A stretch of 64,000 bases of DNA from Pseudomonadota bacterium (GCA_021805565.1 JAJZFA010000027.1:1-64000); one strand, 5' to 3'. Positions 47,615 to 56,490 are shown, counted from the stretch's first letter. Program-made: numbers and translations. Notes: a model not told the origin generated them from the sequence alone.

Positions 47615-48077
47615 TTTGAAATTCCTCGGGCAGTCCGATCCGGCGGGCGGTTTCCACCATCGCGGCCTTCAGCGTCTCATTTGGAAACGATACGACGCCA
47701 TAGCGGATTTCGGCTTCCGCCACTGTCTTGCCGCCAACCTTGATATGAGCCTTCGCAACCGCGTAGCCGGAGCCTTCGTGCACCAGGGTCGCGTTCGCGT
47801 CCAGGGCCTGGCCGGGCGCGACGAATGCCCGCATCTTGGCCTTTTCCACCTGCATCAAAAACGGCATTTTGGCACAACGCTGGGTGGCCAGCACCAGCCA
47901 GCCGCCGGTTTGCGCCATGATTTCGATCATCAGCACGCCGGGCAGAATCGGGTAACCGGGAAAATGCCCTTCGAACACCGGGGACCGTTCGGGAACCTGA
48001 CATGCGGTCGCGATCCGCCGGCCGGAAACGTCCAGCGTGACGATCCGATCGACCATCTGGAAGTATTCCAGGCGCAT
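47604..48077 (-). CDS. fabZXL: 3-hydroxyacyl-ACP dehydratase of the AcpXL pathway (hotdog fold)
   Basis: A 157-residue FabZ/FabA-like dehydratase. Catalytic residues are H38 in FEGHFPGYPILPG and E52 in MIEIMAQTGGW. YFQMVDRIV at the start is typical. It removes water from 3-hydroxyacyl-AcpXL during very-long-chain acyl elongation. It follows acpXL by 33 bp on the same strand and overlaps fabF2XL, an order conserved with Rhizobiales. Confidence 0.92.
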   Translation of the reverse strand: MRLEYFQMVDRIVTLDVSGRRIATACQVPERSPVFEGHFPGYPILPGVLMIEIMAQTGGWLVLATQRCAKMPFLMQVEKAKMRAFVAPGQALDANATLVHEGSGYAVAKAHIKVGGKTVAEAEIRYGVVSFPNETLKAAMVETARRIGLPEEFQNGA

Positions 48078-48110
48078 CGGATTACCGTTGCAGGGCGTTT
48101 CTGGGCCGGG

Positions 48111-48392
48111 TCAGACGGACTTCGCCGCGACCAGTTTATCGATGTTGGCGCAAAGGTTTTTCAGGACAAAATATTCATCGGTTGTTACCGTTCCGGCGTT
48201 TACATCCTGCGTCCATTGCTCCAAGGGCATCTTGATGCCAAATGCTTTGTCTATGGCGAACGCGACATCGAGAAAGTCCAGGCTGTCGATACCCAGATCG
48301 TTGATCGCATGGCTTTCCGGCGTAATCTTGCCAGGTTCGATGTCGCAAGTGTCGGAGATGATCCCCGCCACGGTCTCGTAAGTCGATGCCAT
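48111..48392 (-). CDS. acpXL: Acyl carrier protein AcpXL for very-long-chain acyl groups
   Basis: A 93-residue acyl carrier protein. The phosphopantetheine Ser is S37 in [10 protein letters not shown]. The sequence closely follows rhizobial Acp[35 protein letters not shown] and [18 protein letters not shown] match that family, not the housekeeping AcpP. It carries 27-hydroxyoctacosanoate-type chains for transfer to lipid A. As the first gene of the unit it should have a promoter upstream in the 397-bp gap. Confidence 0.95.
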   Translation of the reverse strand: MASTYETVAGIISDTCDIEPGKITPESHAINDLGIDSLDFLDVAFAIDKAFGIKMPLEQWTQDVNAGTVTTDEYFVLKNLCANIDKLVAAKSV

Positions 48393-48789
48393 GATCCAGC
48401 CCCTGAGAAAGTTCGGGGGCACTATCATTGTCGCACCCGCGGTGCAAGAGTCAGGAATCCCCGTAACGTGGCAAGCGCTTGAACGGGTAGGGCGAGTCCG
48501 GCGTCGTTGAAAGTTATGGTTCATCGCGGGACTGGGGGCGATGACTTTGCTGACTCAGGCCACCAGCCGGAAAACCCCTGGTATGCGCGCCCGCTTGGCG
48601 GGTGGCGGCGCGCGCAACAGCGACGATACCAGCGGTTGGTGATGATGGCGGTTGGTATATCAGTGCCGAACAGGATCAGAACTGGCCCGGCAGAGTCAGG
48701 CGAAAGCCCTGGCGTGACCATTCCGCATGATTGCGCCATCCGGCGCGTCCCCGCACACTGTCCCGGTCATCTTCCTCGGAGACCAGCCA
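48393..48789. other. Intergenic region with repeat B, no gene seen
   Basis: 397 bp between divergent acpXL and CoA-ester-lyase genes. It contains hairpin repeat B (48579-48658) and must hold both promoters. No coding content is recognisable. Confidence 0.55.
48579..48658. repeat. Hairpin repeat B at the 5' side of the acpXL cluster
   Basis: CTGGTAT (48579-48585) pairs with ATACCAG (48626-48632), enclosing GCGCGC/GCGCGC; GATACCA (48625-48631) also faces TTGGTAT (48652-48658). The order of (C/T)TGGTAT, GCGCGC-rich arms, GATACCA and TTGGTAT matches 45045-45145 at the other end of the cluster, with different spacers. Confidence 0.65.
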
Positions 48790-49674
48790 ATGTGGCCCAT
48801 TCGTTCCGCGCTGTTCGTACCCGCCCATCGCCGCGACTGGGTGGCAAAGGCCATCCGGGTTTCGCCCGGCGCCGCGATCCTGGACATTGAGGATTCGGTC
48901 CCGCCCCAGTTCAAGCCTCAGGCGATGTCGTATCTGAAAAGCGAAATCCACGAATTGCGCGATGCCGGCGTTGGCGCGTTTGTCCGCATTCAGCCGCTGT
49001 TCGACGGGACCGGGGCGGAAATAGAAGCCGCCGTCACCGATGGGCTGACCGCCATCGTGCCCCCCAAAGTATCCAGCCCCGATGAAATCCGCCGTCTGCA
49101 CGATTTGCTGAGTTACGCCGAGGGCCGCGCCGGGGTCGAACACGGATCGATCGGCATTGTACCGCTGCCGGAAACCGCGCAGGGCATGTACGATGCGTAT
49201 CGTCTGGCCAAGGCCAGCCCGCGCGTGCGTGGCATTCACGGCGCGCTGAGCGGCCCGGTTTCCGGCGATTTCGCTCGGGCATTCGGCTTCCGCGCGACCT
49301 CGGGCGGGGAGGAACAACTGTATCTGGCGTCGAAAATGGTGCTGGACAGCCGGGCGGGCGGGGCAATGTATCCGATTGCGGGGATTTTCGGGACCCCGCA
49401 GGAGGATTTGGCGGCGGTGGAGGTGTTGATCCGCCGCGCCCGCGACATCGGCTATTCCGGGGTCGCGGTGATGCACCCGTCGCATGTGGCGATCGCCAAC
49501 GCGGTGTATCGCCCAACGGAGCAGGAGGTCGCCTATTTCACAGGCTTGCTGGAAGCGTTCGACGCGGCGGAAAAGGCGGGCCTGGGTGCAGTCAGCTATC
49601 AGGGCGCCATGATCGATTACGCAATGCTGCCGTTGGCGGGCGAGGTCCTCGCCGAGGCCGCGCGCAACCGCTAG
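48790..49674 (+). CDS. CoA-ester lyase (HpcH/HpaI aldolase/citrate lyase beta family)
   Basis: A 294-residue TIM-barrel lyase. It opens with WPIRSALFVPAHRRDWVAKA, followed by the metal-binding AAILDIEDSVPP with its Asp/Glu, and later GIHGALSGPVSGDF. Relatives cleave malyl-, citramalyl- or citryl-CoA. The ATG at 48790 has GGAGA 8 bp upstream; the frame open to 48727 adds a non-family extension. Its substrate is not determinable; no CoA-transferase is adjacent. Confidence 0.88.
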   Translation: MWPIRSALFVPAHRRDWVAKAIRVSPGAAILDIEDSVPPQFKPQAMSYLKSEIHELRDAGVGAFVRIQPLFDGTGAEIEAAVTDGLTAIVPPKVSSPDEIRRLHDLLSYAEGRAGVEHGSIGIVPLPETAQGMYDAYRLAKASPRVRGIHGALSGPVSGDFARAFGFRATSGGEEQLYLASKMVLDSRAGGAMYPIAGIFGTPQEDLAAVEVLIRRARDIGYSGVAVMHPSHVAIANAVYRPTEQEVAYFTGLLEAFDAAEKAGLGAVSYQGAMIDYAMLPLAGEVLAEAARNR

Positions 49675-49713
49675 CATGGTTTCCATTCAACGCGACACGC
49701 AGCCGGAGGCGAT

Positions 49714-52350
49714 ATGCCAGCAGACGCGATGACGACCGACGCCGCCCCAAAAGAAATCAGGCTGGCCGATTATGCGCCGCCGCCGTTTCTGATCGACACC
49801 GTCGATCTGCATTTCGATTTGAACGAAACCGCGACCACCGTCCTCGCGAAGCTTTCGGTGCGGCGCAATCCGGTGGCGCCGGCCGATGCGCCGCTGCACC
49901 TGGATGGCGAGGCGCTGACGCTGGTCCGCCTGATCCGCAACGGCATCGCCCTGACGCAAGCCGACTATCGTGAAATCCCCGGAGGCCTGACGATCCCGGA
50001 CATGCCGGAAGCCTGCACTCTGGAAATCGAAACCCGTATTTCGCCGGAGGCCAACACCGAACTCAGCGGCTTGTATGTGTCCGGCGGCAATTATTTCACG
50101 CAATGCGAGGCTCAGGGTTTCCGCCGGATCACCTACTTCCCCGACCGCCCGGATACGATGTCGCGTTATACGACAACCCTTGTTGGGTCTTGCCCGGTGA
50201 TGCTGTCGAACGGCAATCCGGGTGCGGAGATCGATCTGGGCGGCGGACGGCGTTCGGTGACGTGGACCGATCCCCATCCCAAGCCTTGCTATTTGTTCGC
50301 GCTGGTGGCGGGCGATCTTGTTTCGGTCAAAGATAGTTTTGTCACACGCTCCGGCCGATCCGTCGCGCTGGGGATTTACGTGCGCCGCGGCGATGAGGAC
50401 CGGTGCGCCCACGCCATGCGGTCGCTGAAAAAATCCATGGCTTGGGATGAGGAAGTTTTCGGGCTGGAATACGATCTGGACGTTTTCAACATCGCCGCCG
50501 TGTCCGATTTCAATATGGGGGCGATGGAAAACAAGGGCCTGAATGTTTTCAATACGAAATACGTTCTGGCGCGCCCGGAAACCGCGACCGATACCGACTA
50601 TCAGGGTATCGAAACGGTTATCGCCCATGAATACTTCCATAACTGGACCGGCAACCGGGTTACTTGCCGGGACTGGTTTCAGCTTTCGCTGAAGGAAGGG
50701 CTGACGGTCTATCGCGACCAGGAATTCTCCGCCGACCAGGCCAGCCGAGCGGTGAAACGCATCGGCGATGTCAGGGGGCTGCGGGCGGCGCAGTTCCGCG
50801 AGGATAACGGGCCGCTCGCGCACCCGGTCCAGCCGGCGAGTTACCTCGCGATCGACAATTTCTATACCGCGACGATCTACAACAAAGGGGCCGAGGTCAT
50901 CCGCATGATGGCCACCATCATCGGCCGGACCGCTTTCCGCCGGGGGATGGATCTGTATTTCGCGCGTCACGACAACCACGCGGTCACGATCGACGATTTT
51001 GTGCGGGCGATGCAGGATGCGTCCGGCGTCGATCTGAACAGTTTCAGGCTTTGGTATCATCAGGCCGGCACGCCCGAGGTATCGGTGCGGGACGCGTACG
51101 ATCCGGCTACGAAGCGTTATTCGCTTACCCTCCGGCAGTCCACCAAACCGACCCCAGGACAGCCCGATAAGTATCCGGTGGTTATTCCGGTCGCGATCGG
51201 ATTGTTGGACGGCAATGGACAGGAACTTGCCACCCGGCTGGATGGCGAGCCGTATCCAGTGCCCGGCACGCGGATTTTGCTGGCCACGGAAACCGAGAAC
51301 CATTTCGAGTTCGTCGATGTCGCCAGCGCGCCGGTGCCGTCGCTGCTGCGGGATTTCTCCGCCCCGGTGAAGCTAACCGGTTTAACCCCGGACCGGTTGC
51401 GCTTTCTCGCGGCGCACGACACGGACCCGTTCGTGCGCTGGGACTCCGGCCAGCAGTTTGCCGCCACGGTGCTGCTGGACATGGTCGCCGCTATCCAGTC
51501 TGGCGAGGAACCGGCGGTGGACCCGGCGCTGATCGAGGCGATGGCGTCCACGCTTCGGCAGGAACCGGCGTTCGCGGCGGAAGCCCTGGCACTTCCGGGG
51601 GAGGCGACCCTTGCCGACAAAATGGAGGTTGTGGATGCCGATGCCATCCACACCGCCCGCGATTTCGCGCGCCGGGCGATCGGCGTGGCCCTTGGCGAAA
51701 CGCTGCGCGCGACGTACGACGGTTTGACGGATACCGGCGGCTACACGATCGACGGGCCGGCGATCGGGCGTCGTTCGTTGCGGAACACGTGCCTTGCGTA
51801 TCTTGTCGCGGCGGGCGACCGGCCGGCGGTGGAACTGGCGAAGGCGCAGTTCGATGCCGGCGGAAACATGACCGACGTCCTGGCCGCACTCGGTATCCTG
51901 TCGGGCGTGGATTGTCCCGAACGGCTCGATGCCCTGGCGGCGTTCTATAGCGCGTGGCGCGGCGATCCGCTTGTGCTGGACAAGTGGTTCGCGATCCAGG
52001 CGCTGTCGCCGCTGCCCGGTACGGTGCCTTCGGTGGAAGCGCTGAAGTCGCATCCGGACTTCGATGTACGCAATCCGAACCGGATACGGTCGCTGATGGG
52101 TAGTTTCGCGAGCAATCAGGTGCGGTTCCACGACGCGTCGGGATCGGGGTACCGGCTGTATGGGGATACTATCCTTCAACTCGATCCGGCCAATGGTCAG
52201 TTGGCGGCGCGCATGGTGTCGCCGCTGGGCCAGTGGCGGCGGTTCGATGCCGGCCGCCAAACGCTTATGAAGGCCCAGCTTCAACGCATTCTCGATCTGC
52301 CGGGTTTGTCGCGCAATACGTTCGAGATGGCGTCGAAAAGCATCGCCTGA
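49714..52350 (+). CDS. pepN: Aminopeptidase N (M1 family)
   Basis: An 878-residue cytoplasmic zinc aminopeptidase. GAMEN (269-273) binds the peptide N-terminus; HEYFH (305-309) is the HEXXH zinc motif, with the third ligand Glu about 19 residues on in LKEGLTVYRDQEF. DUF3458 Ig-like and C-terminal helical domains follow. Length and motifs match gamma/alphaproteobacterial PepN. GGAGG precedes the ATG. It is convergent with cynS. Confidence 0.97.
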   Translation: MPADAMTTDAAPKEIRLADYAPPPFLIDTVDLHFDLNETATTVLAKLSVRRNPVAPADAPLHLDGEALTLVRLIRNGIALTQADYREIPGGLTIPDMPEACTLEIETRISPEANTELSGLYVSGGNYFTQCEAQGFRRITYFPDRPDTMSRYTTTLVGSCPVMLSNGNPGAEIDLGGGRRSVTWTDPHPKPCYLFALVAGDLVSVKDSFVTRSGRSVALGIYVRRGDEDRCAHAMRSLKKSMAWDEEVFGLEYDLDVFNIAAVSDFNMGAMENKGLNVFNTKYVLARPETATDTDYQGIETVIAHEYFHNWTGNRVTCRDWFQLSLKEGLTVYRDQEFSADQASRAVKRIGDVRGLRAAQFREDNGPLAHPVQPASYLAIDNFYTATIYNKGAEVIRMMATIIGRTAFRRGMDLYFARHDNHAVTIDDFVRAMQDASGVDLNSFRLWYHQAGTPEVSVRDAYDPATKRYSLTLRQSTKPTPGQPDKYPVVIPVAIGLLDGNGQELATRLDGEPYPVPGTRILLATETENHFEFVDVASAPVPSLLRDFSAPVKLTGLTPDRLRFLAAHDTDPFVRWDSGQQFAATVLLDMVAAIQSGEEPAVDPALIEAMASTLRQEPAFAAEALALPGEATLADKMEVVDADAIHTARDFARRAIGVALGETLRATYDGLTDTGGYTIDGPAIGRRSLRNTCLAYLVAAGDRPAVELAKAQFDAGGNMTDVLAALGILSGVDCPERLDALAAFYSAWRGDPLVLDKWFAIQALSPLPGTVPSVEALKSHPDFDVRNPNRIRSLMGSFASNQVRFHDASGSGYRLYGDTILQLDPANGQLAARMVSPLGQWRRFDAGRQTLMKAQLQRILDLPGLSRNTFEMASKSIA

Positions 52351-52356
52351 CGGGGG

Positions 52357-52386
52357 GGCGGCGACCGTCCTGGTTCTGGCGCCGCC
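52357..52386. terminator. Hairpin between convergent pepN and cynS
   Basis: GGCGGCG (52357-52363) pairs perfectly with CGCCGCC (52380-52386) around a 16-nt loop, in the 55-bp gap between the two stop codons. Position fits a bidirectional terminator; there is no T-tract. Confidence 0.45.
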
Positions 52387-52405
52387 GCCTGGGATCGCCG
52401 ACGGT

Positions 52406-52888
52406 TCAGTCTTCTTTATAGCCGGCTTCGGGAATACCCTGCTCGTTACCGTAATATTTATACGGCAGGAACTTCCCCGACATCGTCAGCTTCACCCGGT
52501 CGCCCTTGGGATGTGCCTCGCGTTCGATGCGCATATCGAAGTCGATGGCCGACATGATGCCGTCGCCGAATTCCTCCTCGATCAAGGCTTTCCACGCGGG
52601 GCCATTGACCATCGCCATCTCATAAAAGCGGTAAAGCAACGGATCGGTTGGAGGCATGGGGGACCCGCGATACGGCACCTCGTTCAACATCCGCTCCTCG
52701 GCGATGCTCAATCCGAACAGGGCGGCGGCCTTCCTGGCCAGCGGCTTCACCAGTTTCATTTGGCCTAACAGCGCACCGACGACCAGAACCTCCGACATGC
52801 CGCCGATCTCGCCGCAGATATACGCCCAGTTCCAGTCCTTCTCCCGCTTGATATCCAGGATTTTCTCGGTCAGTTCCGTCCGGGTCAT
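52406..52888 (-). CDS. cynS: Cyanate hydratase (cyanase)
   Basis: A 160-residue enzyme converting cyanate and bicarbonate to ammonia and CO2. The catalytic residues R87, E90 and S113 keep the E. coli spacing (R96, E99, S122); they lie in LLYRFYEMAMVNG and GDGIMSAIDF. The N-terminal helical domain includes the LTEKILDIKREKDWNWAYI segment. The decamer is typical of the family. No cynT carbonic anhydrase or cynR regulator is next to it. A double CDGSH gene lies 79 bp upstream on the same strand. Confidence 0.97.
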   Translation of the reverse strand: MTRTELTEKILDIKREKDWNWAYICGEIGGMSEVLVVGALLGQMKLVKPLARKAAALFGLSIAEERMLNEVPYRGSPMPPTDPLLYRFYEMAMVNGPAWKALIEEEFGDGIMSAIDFDMRIEREAHPKGDRVKLTMSGKFLPYKYYGNEQGIPEAGYKED

Positions 52889-52967
52889 TCGCCAACTCCA
52901 TAGAATCGCTTTGTATTCCGGCCACGGCCGCCGGCCTGTTATCGCCTGACCCGTAGGATGCCGGTTA

Positions 52968-53216
52968 CTACGGCAGGGTTTTGTGCGATCCGTCGCAGCG
53001 CGGCGCATTGGCGGTGGCCCGGCACCCGCAGAACCATACCGCGCCCGCTTCCGCCGCATCGAATTTCACAGGGGAGAACGCCGATCCCTTATGCGACCCG
53101 TCGCAAAATGGCTGCTTGGCGCTTTGGCCGCAGGCGCACCACCAATACGATTTTCCCGCCTCTACGTCGATTTTGTAAGGCGCTTTCTGGGCAACGACCG
53201 GCAACGATGCAGACAT
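52968..53216 (-). CDS. Small protein with two CDGSH iron-sulfur motifs
   Basis: An 82-residue protein. Two motifs of the form CxC-x2-(S/T)-x3-P-x-CDGSH are visible: CACGQSAKQPFCDGSH and CGCRATANAPRCDGSH. Each should hold a [2Fe-2S] cluster with three Cys and one His ligand, as in mitoNEET-like and bacterial CDGSH proteins. The tandem layout is common in bacteria. The role is electron transfer or cluster donation, not established. It is near cynS without overlap. Confidence 0.92.
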   Translation of the reverse strand: MSASLPVVAQKAPYKIDVEAGKSYWWCACGQSAKQPFCDGSHKGSAFSPVKFDAAEAGAVWFCGCRATANAPRCDGSHKTLP

Positions 53217-53397
53217 GGTTTTTCTCCTTGTGCGGGTGTCACGCCGTAGGTTCGGCGCGGTGCCACCGCTATACCGTAACCGGCCGGCAGGTCTTCGGAA
53301 AGGGCCACCTGGTGCGCCCTGTATCGACGGTCATCAAGCAGCGCCGTTGGCATCGTCCCGGTTTCGTACGCGTTGCCCGCCAGCCCGGCCCCTGGCG

Positions 53398-55056
53398 TTA
53401 CTCGCCGATCCGCCACGGCGAACGATCCGTCCAGTGCATGAGTGCATCCGTCGCCCAGGCCGTGGATTTATCCGTGTGACACACGTTGCAGGCGTTCGGG
53501 ATTTTCAGGCTATCGGTCCGGTCCGGATAAACGAAACGAAACGTATGGCTGCTGACATTAACATCGGCGATCGTTTGCTCGATCTTCGGCATGTGACAGG
53601 AAACGCACTGACTACCGGTGCTGCCGGCGGCGTGATGCGTATGCTGCTCGATGGTCGCCGCATGCGGCCCATTTTGCGTGTTCGGCCCATGGCAGGTCAG
53701 GCAAACCTCGTTCACCGGCGCCCGCAGCATCGCCTCGTTGTCCGATCCATGCGGGTCGTGGCAACTGAAACAGGTGACGCCACGATTATACATCAGGCTG
53801 CCAACGAAATCGTTGCCCTGCATGCGGTTCTTGTGCCCGGTGCCATCGGCGAAATGGGTAAAAGTCGTCTCGCCGAGTTTATGTTCCTCCAGCTTCCAGA
53901 AATCGCGAAGGTTGAGTCCGACGTGATAGCCGACCGGCCAATCGTAGTATTTTCCGCCGATCGGATTTGCCGGCGGCTGGCCTTGCGAATGGCACTGGAT
54001 GCAGGTGTCGCTCGCGTTCACATAGCCGAACCGCGCGGGATTCAAGATCGTCCGCCGCACCGGATTTGCGACATGCGCGCTGCCCGGCCCGTGACAGCGT
54101 TCGCAGCCGACGTTCCATTCCGCGACGGTTTTCGTGTCGATGTTGTAATCGACCGAATGGCACCCGTCGCACAGCGGCCCGGTCGGCCGTTTGGCGTTGT
54201 CCGGCGGGTATAGCGGCGCCCACCAGTCCGCATTGTTGGGGACAAAGTATTTCCGCCAGATTTTATGCGTCACGTCCCACTGTGCCGGCAGCGGGAAATA
54301 ATCGTCGCCCACTTTTGTAAAGTAGCGCTGCTTCCATTTGCTGCCATAGACGAACGCGATATCGTCCTTGCCGAATGTCACTAACGGATCGGGCTTGCTC
54401 AGATCCGGGGTAATCGCTTCAGGATGCGTTTTCGGATCGAGCACGACGTTCGCCATGCGGGTTTTTTTCCAGCGGTCGTAAATCGCGGTATGGCATGACT
54501 GGCAGGCTTCGGACCCAACATAGTGTGCGGTTTCGCTGGATTTCACCGGATCGGCCGGCCCTGAATCGTCGGTTGGCGGCGCGGTTGCCGGTAAATGCCT
54601 CAGATAGGCCACAACCTGCCAAACCGCGGTATCGGGCATCGGCCAGGCCGGCATGGCCGTGTTCCGGATGCCGTTGCGGATGTGATAGAACATTTCGCCG
54701 TCGGTCAGCGCCTGGATGTTCATGGCGCGCAGGGCCGGTGGCCGTGGGTAAACGCCCGCGCCGATCTCGGTTTTTCCGCCCCCGTCATAGCCGTGACAGA
54801 TTTCGCATTTTTGCCGGAACACATCGCGGCCCGCCGCGATATCGGCCGGATCGCTGCCCAACGGATCGACCCGTACCCGATCCACCGCTGGCACACTTTG
54901 CCGAAGCAGCCACGTGGCCACGGCGATTTCAGCTTTGGGGGGTTCGTTTCGAGCGCTGGACAAGCCGGTAATGGCGGAGCGGAAGGCGATAACGGCGACA
55001 ACCGCCAAAACCACGGCTACAGTGACAACGATCGACGCGCGGCGCCACCGAACCAT
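53398..55056 (-). CDS. Nine-haem periplasmic c-type cytochrome with N-terminal anchor
   Basis: A 552-residue protein with nine CxxCH haem sites: CEICH, CQSCH, CDGCH, CERCH, CIQCH, CFSCH, CLTCH, CVSCH and CNVCH. Residues about 7-25 form a membrane anchor (IVVTVAVVLAVVAVIAF). The first site sits in a cytochrome c-like domain (RDVFRQKCEICHGYDGGGK, about 77-95); the other eight lie in a cytochrome c554/NrfA-like multihaem part. No lysine-type (CxxCK) site, so it is not a standard NrfA. It follows the MsrP and small membrane protein genes and probably carries electrons to or from MsrP. Confidence 0.92.
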   Translation of the reverse strand: MVRWRRASIVVTVAVVLAVVAVIAFRSAITGLSSARNEPPKAEIAVATWLLRQSVPAVDRVRVDPLGSDPADIAAGRDVFRQKCEICHGYDGGGKTEIGAGVYPRPPALRAMNIQALTDGEMFYHIRNGIRNTAMPAWPMPDTAVWQVVAYLRHLPATAPPTDDSGPADPVKSSETAHYVGSEACQSCHTAIYDRWKKTRMANVVLDPKTHPEAITPDLSKPDPLVTFGKDDIAFVYGSKWKQRYFTKVGDDYFPLPAQWDVTHKIWRKYFVPNNADWWAPLYPPDNAKRPTGPLCDGCHSVDYNIDTKTVAEWNVGCERCHGPGSAHVANPVRRTILNPARFGYVNASDTCIQCHSQGQPPANPIGGKYYDWPVGYHVGLNLRDFWKLEEHKLGETTFTHFADGTGHKNRMQGNDFVGSLMYNRGVTCFSCHDPHGSDNEAMLRAPVNEVCLTCHGPNTQNGPHAATIEQHTHHAAGSTGSQCVSCHMPKIEQTIADVNVSSHTFRFVYPDRTDSLKIPNACNVCHTDKSTAWATDALMHWTDRSPWRIGE

Positions 55057-55082
55057 CGTTCCGCCTCCCTAAAACCCGAAGC

Positions 55083-55391
55083 TTACCCGCGCCGGCGGGA
55101 CGGGTGCGTGGTCTTACGGTAGGATAACGACATCGACAGACCGACACAAACGATTCCCGCCGATGCCGGCACCAGCCAGGCAGGCCGCACCAGCAGGGGC
55201 TGGATCATCGCGGTCCAAACCCAGTTTCCCAACACCCGTCCCGACCAGGCGGGCAGGTTGTCCGCCATGTCGCGGTTCAGCAGTTCAAGGGCGCGCCCGA
55301 GCGATATGCTCTCCGGGCCGAACGTCGCAATTCCGACGGCGGCTACCAAAAGGATGGCGGAGAGCACGGCCAGGGCACGTTGTGCAATCAC
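55083..55391 (-). CDS. Small membrane protein between msrP and the multihaem cytochrome
   Basis: A 102-residue protein with two likely membrane helices: ALAVLSAILLVAAVGIATF (about 6-24) and LVPASAGIVCVGLSMSL (about 73-90). No haem motif or other known domain can be seen. GTG start at 55391 overlaps the msrP stop (GTGA), so it is translated with msrP. It could anchor or link the molybdoenzyme and cytochrome. It is too short and lacks the His pattern to be the usual haem-b partner MsrQ. Confidence 0.75.
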   Translation of the reverse strand: MIAQRALAVLSAILLVAAVGIATFGPESISLGRALELLNRDMADNLPAWSGRVLGNWVWTAMIQPLLVRPAWLVPASAGIVCVGLSMSLSYRKTTHPSRRRG

Positions 55392-56305
55392 ATGAACAGC
55401 TTTTCATTCTTCTGGTTGGAGTATAGCGCCGCTACCTGATCGGCATAGCCATTAAAAATTTGCGTGGGCACCCTTTCATTGCTGCCCAGCAGCCGTTCCG
55501 TCGCCTGGCTCCAGCGCGGATGCGGAACGGCGGGATTTACGTTGGCCCAGAACCCATATTCGGACGGCCCGATCGCTTCCCAGAAGGTTGCCGGACGCTT
55601 ATCCGCGAACGTGATCTTGACGATCGCCTTGGCCGATTTAAAGCCGTATTTCCATGGCAAAGTCAGCCGCAACGGCCCACCGTTCTGCGGAGGCAACGGC
55701 TTTCCGTACATCCCTGTCGAGATGAACGCAAGGTCGTTGGCTGCTTCCTCGATCGTCACGCCTTCCACATAAGGCCAGGGATAAAACGGCGCGCTCAGGC
55801 CGGGCATCACTTTATCCTGTGTGGTCTCGAATACGACGAATTTCGCGGATCCGAGCGGTTCGGCGATTTTCAGAAGCTGGGAAAGCGGAAAACCCGTCCA
55901 GGGTACCGTCATCGCCCATGCCTCTACGCACCGGTGGCGATAAATGCGCTCCTCCAGCGATACCTGCTTCAACAGGTCGTCGATGCCGATCGTGCGCGGC
56001 TGCTTGACCATGCCGCCCAGTTCGATCGTCCACGGGCGCTGCTTCAAGACCTGCGCGTCGCGCCACAGGTTCTTGCTTTCGCTGAACTCATAATAATTGT
56101 TGTAAGTCGTGGCATCTTTTTCGCCGGTCACCGCACGCCCCGGCGTGAACGCCGGATTGACCGGAATGTCGGCGCGCGCGGCAAGGGCCGGCAGAATGGA
56201 TAGCGCCGCCGCGCCTCCGATCAACGCCCGGCGGTTCAAAGCAATATGTTCCGGCGTCACCCGCCGATCCGTCACTTCCCAGCCACGCCGCCGGACGATA
56301 TTCAT
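55388..56305 (-). CDS. msrP: MsrP (YedY) molybdopterin-dependent methionine-sulfoxide reductase
   Basis: A 305-residue periplasmic molybdoenzyme. A Tat signal (NRRALIGGAAALSILPALAA, about 24-43) precedes ATTYNNYYEF, typical of MsrP. The Mo ligand is C126 in YRHRCVEAWAMTVPW. PLPPQNGGPLRL and KYGFKSAKAIVKI complete the fold. MsrP repairs oxidised Met in periplasmic proteins, drawing electrons from the quinone pool via MsrQ; here a small membrane protein and a nine-haem cytochrome follow instead. AGGAA precedes the ATG. Confidence 0.93.
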   Translation of the reverse strand: MNIVRRRGWEVTDRRVTPEHIALNRRALIGGAAALSILPALAARADIPVNPAFTPGRAVTGEKDATTYNNYYEFSESKNLWRDAQVLKQRPWTIELGGMVKQPRTIGIDDLLKQVSLEERIYRHRCVEAWAMTVPWTGFPLSQLLKIAEPLGSAKFVVFETTQDKVMPGLSAPFYPWPYVEGVTIEEAANDLAFISTGMYGKPLPPQNGGPLRLTLPWKYGFKSAKAIVKITFADKRPATFWEAIGPSEYGFWANVNPAVPHPRWSQATERLLGSNERVPTQIFNGYADQVAALYSNQKNEKLFM

Positions 56306-56490
56306 TGTGGTTCCTTTCTGTTTACGTTCCTATACGCGCCCTGCACAACGAGCGATCACACCCGTATAAAATCTCACAGAATAGTATAGTGCTGCATCGC
56401 AGGCGATGCGCGAACTTAAAGATTGGACAGGTGGCCAAGGCAACCTGCCCCACTGCCCTGGGACGCCGGTATGAACAAGGAAACCGCCCG

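Noticed and set aside
56440-56490. A string resembling a B12 box (CAACCTGCC) upstream of the MetE-like gene, suggesting a cobalamin riboswitch
   Set aside because: The other conserved core elements are not found in the right order, and only about 185 bp separate it from divergent msrP.
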